Source: Serinibacter arcticus
Lineage (GTDB): Bacteria; Actinomycetota; Actinomycetes; Actinomycetales; Beutenbergiaceae
Direction of reading: 5' to 3'
DNA length: 64,000 nucleotides
NCBI RefSeq assembly: GCF_004786095.1
Contig: NZ_RHPJ01000002.1
Span: 124,001 to 188,000, forward strand
A model generated the notes under the pieces. The model saw only the letters and a program-made list of their open reading frames with translations. It had not been told where the DNA came from and made no database searches. The translations under genes and the position numbers were made by a program. This document shows, piece after piece, positions 9,742 through 18,980 of this stretch; position 1 is the first letter of the stretch; the number at the start of each line of letters is the position of its first letter.

Positions 9742-12528
9742 ATGCCCAGAAGGACCCAGCTCGCCGTCGCCTCGATGGCGACCGCGGCGCTCGCCGCCGC
9801 CGGAATGGCGGTGCCCGCCGCCGCCGCGCCCGCCCCCGCCGCGCCGATCGAGGCCGGCATCACCGTCCCCCAGGTCACCGGGATGGGGGAGGACTGGATC
9901 AACGGCGCCGACTTCTCCTCGATCCTGTCGCTCGAGGAGAGCGGCGTGACGTTCCAGGACTTCGAGGGCAACGACGCCGACCTCTTCGAGGTGCTCGCCG
10001 ACGCCGAGGTGAACTGGGCGCGCATCCGCGTCTGGAACGAGCCGTTCCTCGAGTCCGACCCGACCAAGGGCTACGGCGCGGGCAGCGTCGACGCCGACCG
10101 CGCCACCGAGATCGGCGTGCGGGCCACCGAGGCCGGCATGCGCGTGCTGGTCAACTTCCACTACTCCGACTTCTGGGCGCACCCGGGTCAGCAGTACGTG
10201 CCCCGCGCGTGGGCCGACACCACGCACGAGGAGCGCATCCAGGCGCTGTACGACTACACGGTCGACACGCTGGAGCAGATGGACGCCGCCGGCGTCGACA
10301 TCGGCATGGTCCAGATCGGCAACGAGACCACGAGCGGCGAGATCGCCGGCACGCGGGGCTGGGCGCAGACGGCCGACCTGTTCGACGCCGGTTCGCGCGC
10401 CGTGCGCGACACGCTCGGCGAGGACGTCAAGGTCGCCGTGCACTTCACCAACCCCGAGCGCGCTGGCCAGTACGCATCCGTCGCGAAGGAGCTCGACACC
10501 CGCGGCGTGGACTACGACGTGTTCATGAGCTCGTACTACGCGTTCTGGCACGGCACGCCCGAGAACCTGACGAACGTGCTCTCGCAGATCGCGACCACGT
10601 ACGACAAGGAGGTGGCGGTCGCCGAGACGTCCTGGGTCAGCACGCTCGAGGACGGCGACGGCACCCCCAACTCCGTGAAGAGCACCAACGGCGCGTACTC
10701 CACCAGCGTCCAGGGTCAGGCGCTCGCCGTCCGCGACGTCATGCAGGCCGTGGCGAACGTGCCGGACGGCAAGGGCATCGGCACGTTCTACTGGGAGCCG
10801 GCCTGGCTCCCGGTCGGTCCGCCCGAGACGTTCGACGAGAACTTCGCGCTCTGGCAGCGCGACGGCTCCGGCTGGGCGACCACCTACGCGCAGGACTTCT
10901 ACGACCGAACCGGCCCCGGCTGGTACGAGGGCATGCCCGCGAGCGAGTGGAAGGACGTCTACGGCGGTTCCGGCTGGGACAACCAGGCGCTGTTCGACTT
11001 CTCCGGCAAGCCGCTGGAGTCCCTGCGCGTCTACGAGTACGCACGCACCGGGTCGATCGCGCCCCGCGAGGTCGAGTCGGTCGAGTCCCCGCGCGTGAGC
11101 GTGCTCGCCGGTGAGGCCGTCGTGCTCCCCACCTCCGTGCAGGTCAGCTACAACGACGGCACGAGCGAGCAGCAGACCGTCGAGTGGTCCGACGAGCTGG
11201 CCTGGATCGACGGCGCCGGGACGTACACGGTCCGCGGCACCACGCAGGCCGGGTACGCGGCGACGGCGACCGTCGTCGTCCGCGGTGAGAACCAGGGCAC
11301 CAACCTCGTGACCAACCCCGGCTTCGAGAGCGGCAACACCGGCTGGACGGTCGGCGGCGCCGGCATCACGGTCGGCGGGACCGAGAACCCGTTCGCGGGC
11401 ACGCGCTCGGCGAACTTCTACCGCGGCAGCGCCTACTCCTTCTCGATCGAGCAGCGCGTCGAGGGCGTCGCCCCGGGTCGCTACCAGCTCTCCGCCAAGG
11501 CGCAGGGTGGGGCGGCCGGCGCGAACGACACCCTGTCGATCTCCGCGCAGTCGGGCATCTCGACCGTCCGGGCGCCGTTCACGCTGCAGGGGTGGCAGGT
11601 CTGGCAGACGCCGACCACCGACCCGATCAACGTCGGCGCCGACGGCGTCGTGGTCGTCCGCGCCGAGGGCACGCTCAGCTCCGGTGCGTGGGGCAGCCTC
11701 GACGAGTTCTCGCTCGTCGCGGTGCAGGACGAGGTCGAGCTCGACACGACGGCGCTCGAGGGCCTCGTGACGCAGGCGGAGGCGCTCGACCGGGCGACCC
11801 TCACGCCGGAGTCGCTCGCCGTCGTCGACGCCGCCCTCGTGCGCGCGTCGTTCGTGCTGGAGTCCGAGACGCCGTCGCAGGCGAGCGTGGACGGCGCGGC
11901 CGCGCAGCTCACCGCCGCCCTCGCGGCCGTCGAGCGTCGCGCGTTCACGGACGTGGCCGACGACAACGTCTTCCGCACGGAGATCACGTGGCTCGCGAAG
12001 GCCGGGATCTCGACCGGGTGGGTCGACCCCGTCACGGGTGAGGCGGAGTTCCGCCCGCTCGCCCCGATCGCGCGCGACGCCATGGCCGCGTTCCTGTTCC
12101 GCCTGCTCGGGGACGACGAGTACACGGCTCCGACCGTGTCGCCGTTCGTCGACGTCGCGACCTCCGACCAGTTCTATCGGGAGATCGCGTGGCTGTCGGA
12201 GAAGAGCATCTCGACCGGGTGGGCCACGCCCGCCGGCGCCGAGTTCCGCCCCCTCGCGCCGATCGCCCGTGACGCGATGGCCGCGTTCCTCTACCGCGCG
12301 GCCGGTGAGCCCGAGCACGAGCTGCCGGCGGTCTCGCCGTTCGTCGACGTGTCGCTGACGAACCAGTTCGCGCACGAGATCACGTGGATGCTCGAGTCGG
12401 GCGTGGCGACGGGCTGGGTCGGCAACGACAACACGTCCGAGTACAAGCCTCTGAACTCGGTGGCGCGCGACGCCATGGCCGCGTTCCTGTTCCGTTTCCA
12501 CCACGACGTGATGGAGGCGGGGGTCTGA
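9742..12528 (+). CDS. ganB: Secreted GH53 endo-beta-1,4-galactanase with SLH-like repeats
   Basis: A 928-residue modular secreted enzyme. A signal peptide ends near AAAAPAPAAP (about residue 33). The GH53 catalytic domain (about 40-430) has acid/base Glu195 in IGNETTSG and nucleophile Glu295 in VAETSW. Next come a bacterial Ig-like domain (about 450-515), a carbohydrate-binding beta-sandwich starting NLVTNPGFESG (about 525-665, the CBM class usual in galactanases), a helical FIVAR-like stretch (about 670-730), and three SLH-like repeats (about 733-928) with RDAMAAFLFR signatures that probably hold the enzyme at the cell surface. It cuts galactan side chains of pectin. The ATG at 9742 follows GAGAGG. 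Symbol as in B. subtilis. Confidence 0.9.
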   Translation: MPRRTQLAVASMATAALAAAGMAVPAAAAPAPAAPIEAGITVPQVTGMGEDWINGADFSSILSLEESGVTFQDFEGNDADLFEVLADAEVNWARIRVWNEPFLESDPTKGYGAGSVDADRATEIGVRATEAGMRVLVNFHYSDFWAHPGQQYVPRAWADTTHEERIQALYDYTVDTLEQMDAAGVDIGMVQIGNETTSGEIAGTRGWAQTADLFDAGSRAVRDTLGEDVKVAVHFTNPERAGQYASVAKELDTRGVDYDVFMSSYYAFWHGTPENLTNVLSQIATTYDKEVAVAETSWVSTLEDGDGTPNSVKSTNGAYSTSVQGQALAVRDVMQAVANVPDGKGIGTFYWEPAWLPVGPPETFDENFALWQRDGSGWATTYAQDFYDRTGPGWYEGMPASEWKDVYGGSGWDNQALFDFSGKPLESLRVYEYARTGSIAPREVESVESPRVSVLAGEAVVLPTSVQVSYNDGTSEQQTVEWSDELAWIDGAGTYTVRGTTQAGYAATATVVVRGENQGTNLVTNPGFESGNTGWTVGGAGITVGGTENPFAGTRSANFYRGSAYSFSIEQRVEGVAPGRYQLSAKAQGGAAGANDTLSISAQSGISTVRAPFTLQGWQVWQTPTTDPINVGADGVVVVRAEGTLSSGAWGSLDEFSLVAVQDEVELDTTALEGLVTQAEALDRATLTPESLAVVDAALVRASFVLESETPSQASVDGAAAQLTAALAAVERRAFTDVADDNVFRTEITWLAKAGISTGWVDPVTGEAEFRPLAPIARDAMAAFLFRLLGDDEYTAPTVSPFVDVATSDQFYREIAWLSEKSISTGWATPAGAEFRPLAPIARDAMAAFLYRAAGEPEHELPAVSPFVDVSLTNQFAHEITWMLESGVATGWVGNDNTSEYKPLNSVARDAMAAFLFRFHHDVMEAGV

Positions 12529-12563
12529 CCCTGGTGTGAACCTCGGGTGAGGTGAGCACGACG

Positions 12564-12597
12564 GCGCCGGGTCGGTCCTTCGGGACCGGCCCGGCGC
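12564..12597 (+). terminator. Terminator of the galactan operon
   Basis: 15-bp arms (12564-12578 and 12583-12597) with one mismatch close on a TTCG tetraloop, 35 bases after the galactanase stop codon. Confidence 0.8.
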
Positions 12598-12708
12598 TGT
12601 GCTGTCCGGGGGCGGCGACGCCCGGGCCGGCCGCCGCGCGGGCCAGGTCGTCCTCCCTGAGCGAGCCGTCGACCCGTCGCGGGGCGGCCGTCGGGGCAGG
12701 ATGGGCGC

Positions 12709-13047
12709 ATGACCGTCATCAGGATCAACGCCATCACCGTCCCCCGCGAGTCCGGCGACGAGCTCGCTCAGCGGTTCGCCGCCCGCGTCGGCGCCATCGA
12801 CGGCGTCGACGGGTTCGAGGGCTTCGAGCTGCTCAAGCCCACCGATGACCGCGAGGTCTGGCTCGTCCTGACGCGCTGGCGCGACGCCGAGGCGTTCACG
12901 GCGTGGACGACGTCGGAGTCGTTCGGCCGCAGCCACCGCCAGGGGTCCTCCGAGGGCGCCGGGGAGGGTGCGGGCGAGGCCCCGAAGCGCCCCGTCGGCA
13001 CGGCCAGCGAGGTGTGGAGCTACGAGGTGGCCGGCGGGAGCAGCTGA
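12709..13047 (+). CDS. Antibiotic-biosynthesis-monooxygenase (ABM) fold protein
   Basis: A 112-residue small protein with one ABM ferredoxin-like domain: MTVIRINAITV as first strand, then GDELAQRFAARVGAIDGVDGF, and VWLVLTRWRDAEAFTAWTTSESF, the F-x-x-W-x-x-S-x-x-F region seen in heme-degrading HmoA/MhuD-like proteins. The C-terminal 35 residues are a Gly/Glu-rich loop and a last strand SEVWSYEV. Family members are cytoplasmic dimers that oxidise heme, quinones or polyketides. The substrate cannot be told from the sequence. The next gene starts four bases downstream, so the pair may be cotranscribed. Confidence 0.75.
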   Translation: MTVIRINAITVPRESGDELAQRFAARVGAIDGVDGFEGFELLKPTDDREVWLVLTRWRDAEAFTAWTTSESFGRSHRQGSSEGAGEGAGEAPKRPVGTASEVWSYEVAGGSS

Positions 13048-13051
13048 CCCG

Positions 13052-14143
13052 ATGAGGTCGCCCGCGGCGTCGCCCGACCCCGAACCGCTCAGCAGCGAGC
13101 TGGCGCAGCGCGTCGTCGACACGGTCACGACGCGGATGGACCGCCACGTCAACGTGATGGACGCGCACGGCGTCATCATCGCGTCGTCGGATCCCGAGCG
13201 GATCGGCACGCTCCACCACGCCGCCCTGCGCGTGATCGCCGACGGCCGCGCCGTCACGGTGACCGTGCCGGAGGTCGGGTCGAGCGATCGCCCGGGGGTC
13301 AACGAGCCGCTGGTCGTGGACGGCAGGCTGGTCGGCGTCGTCGGCGTGACGGGTGATCCGCGCGAGGTGGGGCAGCTCGCCACCGTCGTCGCGCTCGGCG
13401 TGCAGCTCCTCATCACGCAGGAGCGCTCCTACGACGCCGCCACGCGGCGGGCGACGGCGGCACGCGAGCTCATCGCCGCCCTCACGTCGGGCCGGCTCGA
13501 CGCCGGCGAGACCGCTGCTCTCCTCCGGGTGGCGGGTCTCGGCACCGGTCCGTGGACGCTGAGCGTGTGGGCGGAGGCGGCCTCCGACGGCGCCGCGGCG
13601 AGCGCCCCACCGGTGCACGCGTCCCAGCTCGCCGCCGACCTCAGCTCGCGCGAGCACCACCGCGCCGCCGTGATGCACGGCCTGCTCTGGATCCTCACGC
13701 GCGCGCCGCACGCACCGAACGTCGACGGCGCCCGCGGCCTGCGCGTGCTGCGCCTGACCGATCCCGGCCAGCTCCTCGCGCGCGCCGTCGACCTGCGCGC
13801 GCTCGCCCGGTACCCGCGGCTCCTCCCGGTCGGCGGGCAGGAGGTCGACGACGCCGCAGCCCTCCTCCTGGGGGTCGGTCACCTCCCGCCCGCCTCGCTC
13901 GCGCAGCGCGCCGCCACCGTGGTGGGACTGGCGCCGTCGGACGCTGAGACCGTGAGCGCCATGGCCGGGGCGACGACCCTGGCCGCGGCCGCCGCCGCTC
14001 TGTTCGTGCACCGCAACACGCTCGTCCAGCGCGTGACGCGCATCCGCGAGCGCACCGGGCTCGACCCGCGGGTGCCGGCCCAGCTGGCGGCGCTGCAGCT
14101 CGGGCTGCTGGCGCGCGAGGCGCTCGGCGACGGACCGGGCTGA
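13052..14143 (+). CDS. cdaR: CdaR-type sugar-diacid regulator
   Basis: A 363-residue regulator with a diacid-recognition domain at the N-terminus (LAQRVVDTVTTRMDRHVNVMD, then GVIIASSDPERIGTLHHAA, NEPLVVDGRLVGVVGVTGDP) and a PucR/CdaR-type helix-turn-helix at the C-terminus (AAAALFVHRNTLVQRVTRIRERTG). CdaR (SdaR) proteins activate genes for uptake and use of glucarate, galactarate and glycerate. The next two genes encode glycerate kinase and a GntP permease, so these are the likely targets. The ATG at 13052 follows a GGGAG about 11 bases upstream. Confidence 0.85.
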   Translation: MRSPAASPDPEPLSSELAQRVVDTVTTRMDRHVNVMDAHGVIIASSDPERIGTLHHAALRVIADGRAVTVTVPEVGSSDRPGVNEPLVVDGRLVGVVGVTGDPREVGQLATVVALGVQLLITQERSYDAATRRATAARELIAALTSGRLDAGETAALLRVAGLGTGPWTLSVWAEAASDGAAASAPPVHASQLAADLSSREHHRAAVMHGLLWILTRAPHAPNVDGARGLRVLRLTDPGQLLARAVDLRALARYPRLLPVGGQEVDDAAALLLGVGHLPPASLAQRAATVVGLAPSDAETVSAMAGATTLAAAAAALFVHRNTLVQRVTRIRERTGLDPRVPAQLAALQLGLLAREALGDGPG

Positions 14144-14267
14144 CGCGCCGGCCCGAACGTCAGGGCGGCTGAGAGGGCCGATCGCACACATCCGGCCCGC
14201 ACGAGGCAGCTATGACTGGGCGCTTCGCCGTAGCCGCGTGACCTGCGCCACGCCTAGCGTCACCATC

Positions 14268-15443
14268 ATGCCCACCGACGAGCAGCCCCGCAGACGTGTT
14301 CGCGTCGCCATCGTCCCCGACTCCTTCAAGGGGAGCGTCTCCGCCCTGGAGGTCGCCACCGCCATGGCCCGCGGGGTGCAGTCCGCCTCCCGCGCGCACG
14401 CCACCGGCGACCTCGAGATCCGCCTCAGCCCGCTCGCCGACGGCGGCGAGGGCACCCTCGACGCGCTGCTCGATGCCTGGGGCGAGCGGGCACGCACGTG
14501 CGCCACGACGGACGCCCTCGGCAGGGCGACGACGGCGCGGTACGGGCTCTCGCCGTCGGGCACGGGCATCGTCGAGGCGGCCGAGGCCAACGGCCTGCCC
14601 CAGGTCTCCGACCGCCCGCTCGAGCCGCTCGTGGCGGACACGCGCGGCGTCGGGACGATCGCCGCGAGGCTGCTGGACGAGGGCGCGAGCGAGATCGTGC
14701 TGTGCGTCGGCGGATCGGCGACGACCGACGGCGGCACGGGCCTGCTGGCCGCGCTCGGCGCCCGCTTCCTCGACGCGCGCGGCGAGGTGTTGCCGGCCGG
14801 CGGCGGCAACCTCGTCAACCTCGCACGCATCGACCTGTCGAGCCTCGACCCCCGGGCTCGCGCGGTGACCTGGCGCGTGGCGTGCGACGTCACCAACCCG
14901 CTGTGCGGGCCGCGCGGTGCGGCAGCCGTCTTCGGACCGCAGAAGGGGGCGACGCCGGAGGACGTCACCCTCCTCGACGCGGGGCTGGCGCGGCTGGCCG
15001 ACGTCGTCGCGGCCGAGGTGGGGATCGCCGTCGACACGCTGCGCGACCGCCCCGGCACGGGCGCCGCGGGTGGGATGCCGCTCCTGCTCACCGCGCTGCT
15101 CGGCGCCGAGCTGGTGGCCGGCAGCGACCTCGTCGCCCAGACGCTCGGGCTGGAGACGATCCTCGCCGGCGCCGATCTCGTCCTCACGGGCGAGGGGCGC
15201 TTCGACGACCAGTCGCTGCACGGCAAGGTGGTCGACGCCGTCGCCCGCCACGCGCCGTCCGGCGCGCCCGTGGTCGTGATCGCGGGCGAGGTCGCCGTCG
15301 ACCAGGACGCGATGCGGGAGCACGGCGTCACCGCGGCGCTCGCGACGGCGCGCGGCCCCCGCACGCTGGCCGAGCTCACTGCCACGACCGCCGACGACAT
15401 CGCCTACGCGGCGGCCACCGTCACCCGACTCCTCGGTCTCTGA
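14268..15443 (+). CDS. glxK: Glycerate kinase
   Basis: A 391-residue class II-type glycerate kinase (GarK/GlxK family) that phosphorylates D-glycerate with ATP. Motifs include VAIVPDSFKGSVSA near the N-terminus, LADGGEGTLDAL, GGSATTDGGTG, FGPQKGATPE and TGEGRFDDQSLHGK. Length matches the family. The ATG at 14268 puts the first strand of the Rossmann-like domain about 11 residues in; a GTG at 14238 is less likely. It is followed 31 bases later by a GntP-family permease with its own ribosome site, giving a simple glycerate uptake and activation unit probably under the upstream CdaR-type protein. Confidence 0.93.
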   Translation: MPTDEQPRRRVRVAIVPDSFKGSVSALEVATAMARGVQSASRAHATGDLEIRLSPLADGGEGTLDALLDAWGERARTCATTDALGRATTARYGLSPSGTGIVEAAEANGLPQVSDRPLEPLVADTRGVGTIAARLLDEGASEIVLCVGGSATTDGGTGLLAALGARFLDARGEVLPAGGGNLVNLARIDLSSLDPRARAVTWRVACDVTNPLCGPRGAAAVFGPQKGATPEDVTLLDAGLARLADVVAAEVGIAVDTLRDRPGTGAAGGMPLLLTALLGAELVAGSDLVAQTLGLETILAGADLVLTGEGRFDDQSLHGKVVDAVARHAPSGAPVVVIAGEVAVDQDAMREHGVTAALATARGPRTLAELTATTADDIAYAAATVTRLLGL

Positions 15444-15474
15444 CCACCGAAACCCCAGGCAAAGGAGCCTTCCC

Positions 15475-16830
15475 ATGCTCGACATCCTCATCCTGATCGC
15501 GCTCGTGGCGGGCATCGTGCTCGTCACGGCGCGCTGGAAGGTCAGCCCCGTGCTGGCGCTGCTCGGAGCGGCGCTGCTCGGAGCGTTCGCCTACCGGATC
15601 CCGATGGCCGACATCCTGTCGACGATCACGACGGCGTTCGGCGGCACGCTCGGCAACATCGGCCTGGTCATCCTCTTCGGAACGATGATCGGGGTGATCC
15701 TCGAGCGGTCGGGTGCGGCCATCGCCATGGCCGACGCGCTCATCAAGCTGATCGGCACCCGCTTCCCGAACCTCACGATGACGGTGATCGGCTACATCGT
15801 TTCGATCCCGGTGTTCTGCGACTCCGGCTACGTGATCCTCAACAGCCTGCGCAAGGCGATCACGGTGCGCACCGGCGTCTCCACGCTCGCCACCTCGATC
15901 GCGCTGATGACCGGTCTGTACGCCACGCACACCCTCGTGCCGCCGACGCCGGGCCCGCTCGCTGCAGCCTCCGAGCTCGGCGTGGAGAACCTCGGGCTGC
16001 TGATCGCGCTCGGCCTCCCGGTCGCGGCCGTCGCGGCGCTCGCGGCGATGCTCTTCGCCAACCGCTTCCTGCACAAGCCGGTCGACCTCGTGCCGACCGA
16101 GGACGACGACGAGATCGACAAGTCCTACGAGGAGCTGCGCGCCGCCTACGGCGTGCTCCCGAAGGCGTTCCCCGCGTTCCTGCCGATCCTGCTGCCTCTC
16201 GTGCTCATCTGCGGCGCGTCGATCGCGAAGATCCCCAGCCGTCCGATCGGTGAGGGTGTCGCGTTCGAGGTGCTCTCGTTCGTCGGGACGCCGGTCATCG
16301 CCCTGATCATCGGCCTGCTCGCCGCCGCCGCTCTGCTGCAGGGCAACGGCAAGCTCGTCTCGTTCAACAGCCAGATCGACGACGCGATCCGCGTCTCCGC
16401 GCCCATCCTGCTCATCACCGCGGCCGGTGCCTCGTTCGGCGCCGTGCTCGCGGCGTCGCCTCTCATGGACGTCCTCGGTGGCAGCCTCTCCGGGCTCGGC
16501 ATCGGCCTGGCGGTGCCGTTCCTCATCGCGGCCGCGCTCAAGACCGCGCAGGGCTCCTCCACGGTCTCGATGGTGACGACGTCGGCGCTGGTGGCCCCGC
16601 TGCTCGGCTCGATCGGCCTCGGCACGGAGATGGGTGCGGCGCTCGCGGTGCTGGCGGTCGGCGCCGGCGCGATGGTCGTCTCGCACGCCAACGACTCCTA
16701 CTTCTGGGTGGTCTCGCGGCTGAGCCGCATCCCGGTGGCGACGGCGTACCGGACGCTGACCGTGGCGACGGCGATCGAGGGCGTCGCGGCGTTCGCGACG
16801 ATCTGGGTGCTGAGCCTGGTCCTGCTGTGA
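15475..16830 (+). CDS. GntP-family permease (gluconate or glycerate)
   Basis: A 451-residue polytopic membrane protein of the GntP (gluconate:H+ symporter) family, with about 12 hydrophobic segments. Characteristic stretches are IPVFCDSGYVIL, TLVPPTPGPLAAA and SHANDSYFWVVSRLS. An AAAGGAGCC ribosome site precedes the ATG. Because it follows glycerate kinase, glycerate is the best substrate guess, although GntP relatives also carry gluconate or other sugar acids. A perfect 18-bp hairpin follows 40 bases after the stop. Confidence 0.92.
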   Translation: MLDILILIALVAGIVLVTARWKVSPVLALLGAALLGAFAYRIPMADILSTITTAFGGTLGNIGLVILFGTMIGVILERSGAAIAMADALIKLIGTRFPNLTMTVIGYIVSIPVFCDSGYVILNSLRKAITVRTGVSTLATSIALMTGLYATHTLVPPTPGPLAAASELGVENLGLLIALGLPVAAVAALAAMLFANRFLHKPVDLVPTEDDDEIDKSYEELRAAYGVLPKAFPAFLPILLPLVLICGASIAKIPSRPIGEGVAFEVLSFVGTPVIALIIGLLAAAALLQGNGKLVSFNSQIDDAIRVSAPILLITAAGASFGAVLAASPLMDVLGGSLSGLGIGLAVPFLIAAALKTAQGSSTVSMVTTSALVAPLLGSIGLGTEMGAALAVLAVGAGAMVVSHANDSYFWVVSRLSRIPVATAYRTLTVATAIEGVAAFATIWVLSLVLL

Positions 16831-16869
16831 GGGGCTGAGGTTCGGCCCCGGGCCGGGCCGACGGCCTTG

Positions 16870-16910
16870 CGGGGTGGATCGGCGGCGCGTGACGCCGCCG
16901 ATCCACCCCG
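16870..16910 (+). terminator. Perfect 18-bp hairpin terminator
   Basis: Arms CGGGGTGGATCGGCGGCG (16870-16887) and the exact complement at 16893-16910 with a 5-base loop, followed by TTGTTC. The same sequence family occurs at 203-243. Confidence 0.85.
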
Positions 16911-16961
16911 TTGTTCGCCGGTGGCCCGGGAGCGCCGCGCGCGGCTGGAATGATCTGGACC

Positions 16962-17501
16962 ATGACCCTCCCGCAGGCCGACCAGGTGCCGCCCGAGCAC
17001 CTTGGCAGGCAGGGCGCCCGGTCGCTGTGGCGCGCCTCGCGCGCCTGGCTCATCGCCCTGGTGCTCGTCGCGCTGGCCGCGACCGGCTTCGGGGTCTGGT
17101 TCTCGAGGAGCGTCGCCCCGCACTGGGTGTCGATGGAGCCGTACCAGGGCGAGCTGACCTGGTGCGAGACCACGGACGAGCCCGGCGGCGCGATCTGGTT
17201 GGCGAACGCGCAGTACGGCGCGACGGGCGAGGGACCGGTCGTGCTGTCGATGCTGTGGCAGTGGGATCCGGACCCGTCGGGGATCGATCCGGGGGCGTCG
17301 CTCGCCATCGAACTCACGGGCGAGGTCGGGCGCTACGTCACCTCGGAGCAGAGCGAGGCCGGCCACGTCTGGCTCCAGATGCCGCTCGACCGCGACGAGC
17401 TCCTGAATCCGCCCGGCCGGACCCTCCTGGCCACGCTGGAGATCTCCGGTCAGCCGATCGCCAGCTGCAGGATCCCCGCCGCTGACCTCGTCGGCCGCTG
17501 A
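16962..17501 (+). CDS. Single-pass membrane protein of unknown function
   Basis: A 179-residue protein not recognised as a named family. After about 30 polar residues there is one transmembrane helix (SRAWLIALVLVALAATGFGV, about 28-47), and the rest should be outside the membrane. The outer part has a paired cysteine pattern (WCETT and ASCRIP) that could form one disulfide, with strand-like segments AIWLANAQYG and VVLSMLWQW. ATG at 16962 is chosen; ATG at 16950 in the same frame is possible. It stands alone between a terminator and a convergent gene. Confidence 0.65.
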   Translation: MTLPQADQVPPEHLGRQGARSLWRASRAWLIALVLVALAATGFGVWFSRSVAPHWVSMEPYQGELTWCETTDEPGGAIWLANAQYGATGEGPVVLSMLWQWDPDPSGIDPGASLAIELTGEVGRYVTSEQSEAGHVWLQMPLDRDELLNPPGRTLLATLEISGQPIASCRIPAADLVGR

Positions 17502-17524
17502 GCCGTCCGGGTCGGGCCGGCTCC

Positions 17525-18055
17525 TCAGCGCGGCCGCACCACCGACAGCGGTGAGATCGAGTGGTAGTGCCGGTCGTGGTAGACCAGCGGCTCCCGCTCG
17601 CTCGCGGTGACGACCTCGGTCACCTCCACCAGCACCACGGTGCTGCCACCCGCGCCTAGCCGGTGCACGACCGTGCCGCGGCTCCACGTGCCGACGTCGG
17701 TCAGTAGCGGCTCACCGCTCGGCAGCTCGCGCCAGGCGTGCTGCGCGAACCGGTTGATGCCGCTCGTGGCGAAGGTTTGGGACAGGTCGCGGTGGCGGGT
17801 GTCGAGCAGGTGCACGACGACGGAGCTCGCCTCCCGGACCGCCGGCCAGGACGAGGAGGTGTCGGTGATCGAGAACGCCAGCAGGGGCGGGTCGGCCGAG
17901 ATCGACACCACCGACGTGGCGGTGAAGCCCACGGGGCCGTGCGCGCCCGCCGTCGTGATGACGGCGACGCCGTTGGGGTGGTGGCGGAACAGCTCGCGGA
18001 ACGCCGCGGGGGCGATCGGCGCGGGCGTGGTGAGCGGGGTGGTCTGCGTGGTCAC
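17525..18055 (-). CDS. Flavin reductase-like (FMN-binding split barrel) protein
   Basis: A 176-residue protein of the flavin reductase/HpaC family: FRELFRHHPNGVAVITTAG, VGFTATSVVSISADPPLLAFSI, SFxxAxxWPAVREA-type region, and FATSGINRFA before the C-terminal strands. Such enzymes reduce FMN or FAD with NAD(P)H for a partner monooxygenase. The GTG at 18055 has GGAG five bases upstream and starts near the usual family N-terminus; the frame stays open upstream but is low in coding character. No partner oxygenase lies adjacent; the ABM-fold gene is 4.5 kb away. Confidence 0.85.
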   Translation of the reverse strand: MTTQTTPLTTPAPIAPAAFRELFRHHPNGVAVITTAGAHGPVGFTATSVVSISADPPLLAFSITDTSSSWPAVREASSVVVHLLDTRHRDLSQTFATSGINRFAQHAWRELPSGEPLLTDVGTWSRGTVVHRLGAGGSTVVLVEVTEVVTASEREPLVYHDRHYHSISPLSVVRPR

Positions 18056-18257
18056 GGTGCTCCAGGGGACGGGGTCAGGGTTGTCCCGATCCTGCGGGGG
18101 AGCGTGGTGGGCCGACGGCGGTGCGCGCGACGGTCCACGCACTGGGCAACCGTGGGTGGCAGGCGGTCGACGGCGCCGGGACTGCCCCGCACGAGTCTCG
18201 CCGTGCGAGACGGGAGTCTCGACGCTGGGCGATCGGACGCCGTCGGGCCAGGCTTCG

Positions 18258-18920
18258 CTACCGGCGGGGCAGGAGCGGGCGACGGGCTCCGCCGTCGGCC
18301 CGTGCGACGAGGAACGCGGCGAGGACGCCGCCGATCGCGCCGAACAGGTGGCCCTGCCAGGAGACCTGGCCCGGGCCGAACGCGGCGCCCGCGATCCCGG
18401 TCCAGAACATGCTGCCCCACAGCACCAGCAGCACGAGGCCGAGGGCGATCTGCCAGCCGTCGCGCGTGAACACGCCGCGGACCACGAGGTAGGCGAGCCA
18501 GCCGAACACGAGCACCGAGGCGCCGATGGTCACGGAGTTCGACGGAGCGGTGAGCCACACGCCGAGGCCGCTGACGATCCAGACGACGGCGGTGACGCCG
18601 ACGAACTGCCGCGCGCCGCCGAGCATCACGAGGAAGCCGAGAATCAGCACGAGCACGAGGTTGGCCCACAGGTGCGTCCACGAACCGTGGAGCAGGGGCG
18701 CGAACACGATCCCGAGCAGACCGTCGCCGCTGCGCGGGTGGATGCCGAGGTTCCGCGTGAGGGCCGCGCCGGAGAGGGAGTTGAGCACCTGGAGCACGAC
18801 CATGAGGCCGGCCAGGGCGCCGACGGTCACGGCCGAGGCCTTGAGCGTCGCGGTCGTCAGGGGAGCCCGACGGCGCGCGGCGACCGGGGCGGGCGTCTTG
18901 GTGCGGAACAGGTCGCTCAT
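18258..18920 (-). CDS. Rhomboid family intramembrane serine protease
   Basis: A 220-residue membrane protein with about six transmembrane helices. Rhomboid catalytic features are present: HGSWTHLWANL (His78, His83, Asn87 in the second helix), the nucleophile serine in IGASVLVFG (Ser135) and the catalytic histidine in WQGHLFGAIGG (His191). Rhomboids cut membrane-anchored substrates within the bilayer. The N-terminal tail of about 25 residues is basic and cytoplasmic. It is followed on the same strand by the flavin-reductase gene at a distance of about 200 bases, so cotranscription is uncertain. Confidence 0.88.
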   Translation of the reverse strand: MSDLFRTKTPAPVAARRRAPLTTATLKASAVTVGALAGLMVVLQVLNSLSGAALTRNLGIHPRSGDGLLGIVFAPLLHGSWTHLWANLVLVLILGFLVMLGGARQFVGVTAVVWIVSGLGVWLTAPSNSVTIGASVLVFGWLAYLVVRGVFTRDGWQIALGLVLLVLWGSMFWTGIAGAAFGPGQVSWQGHLFGAIGGVLAAFLVARADGGARRPLLPRR

Positions 18921-18980
18921 GCACCGAGCCTACGAACTCGGAGCAGGTCCGTGGGGCGCCCGGGTCCTGACCCGGTCTCG

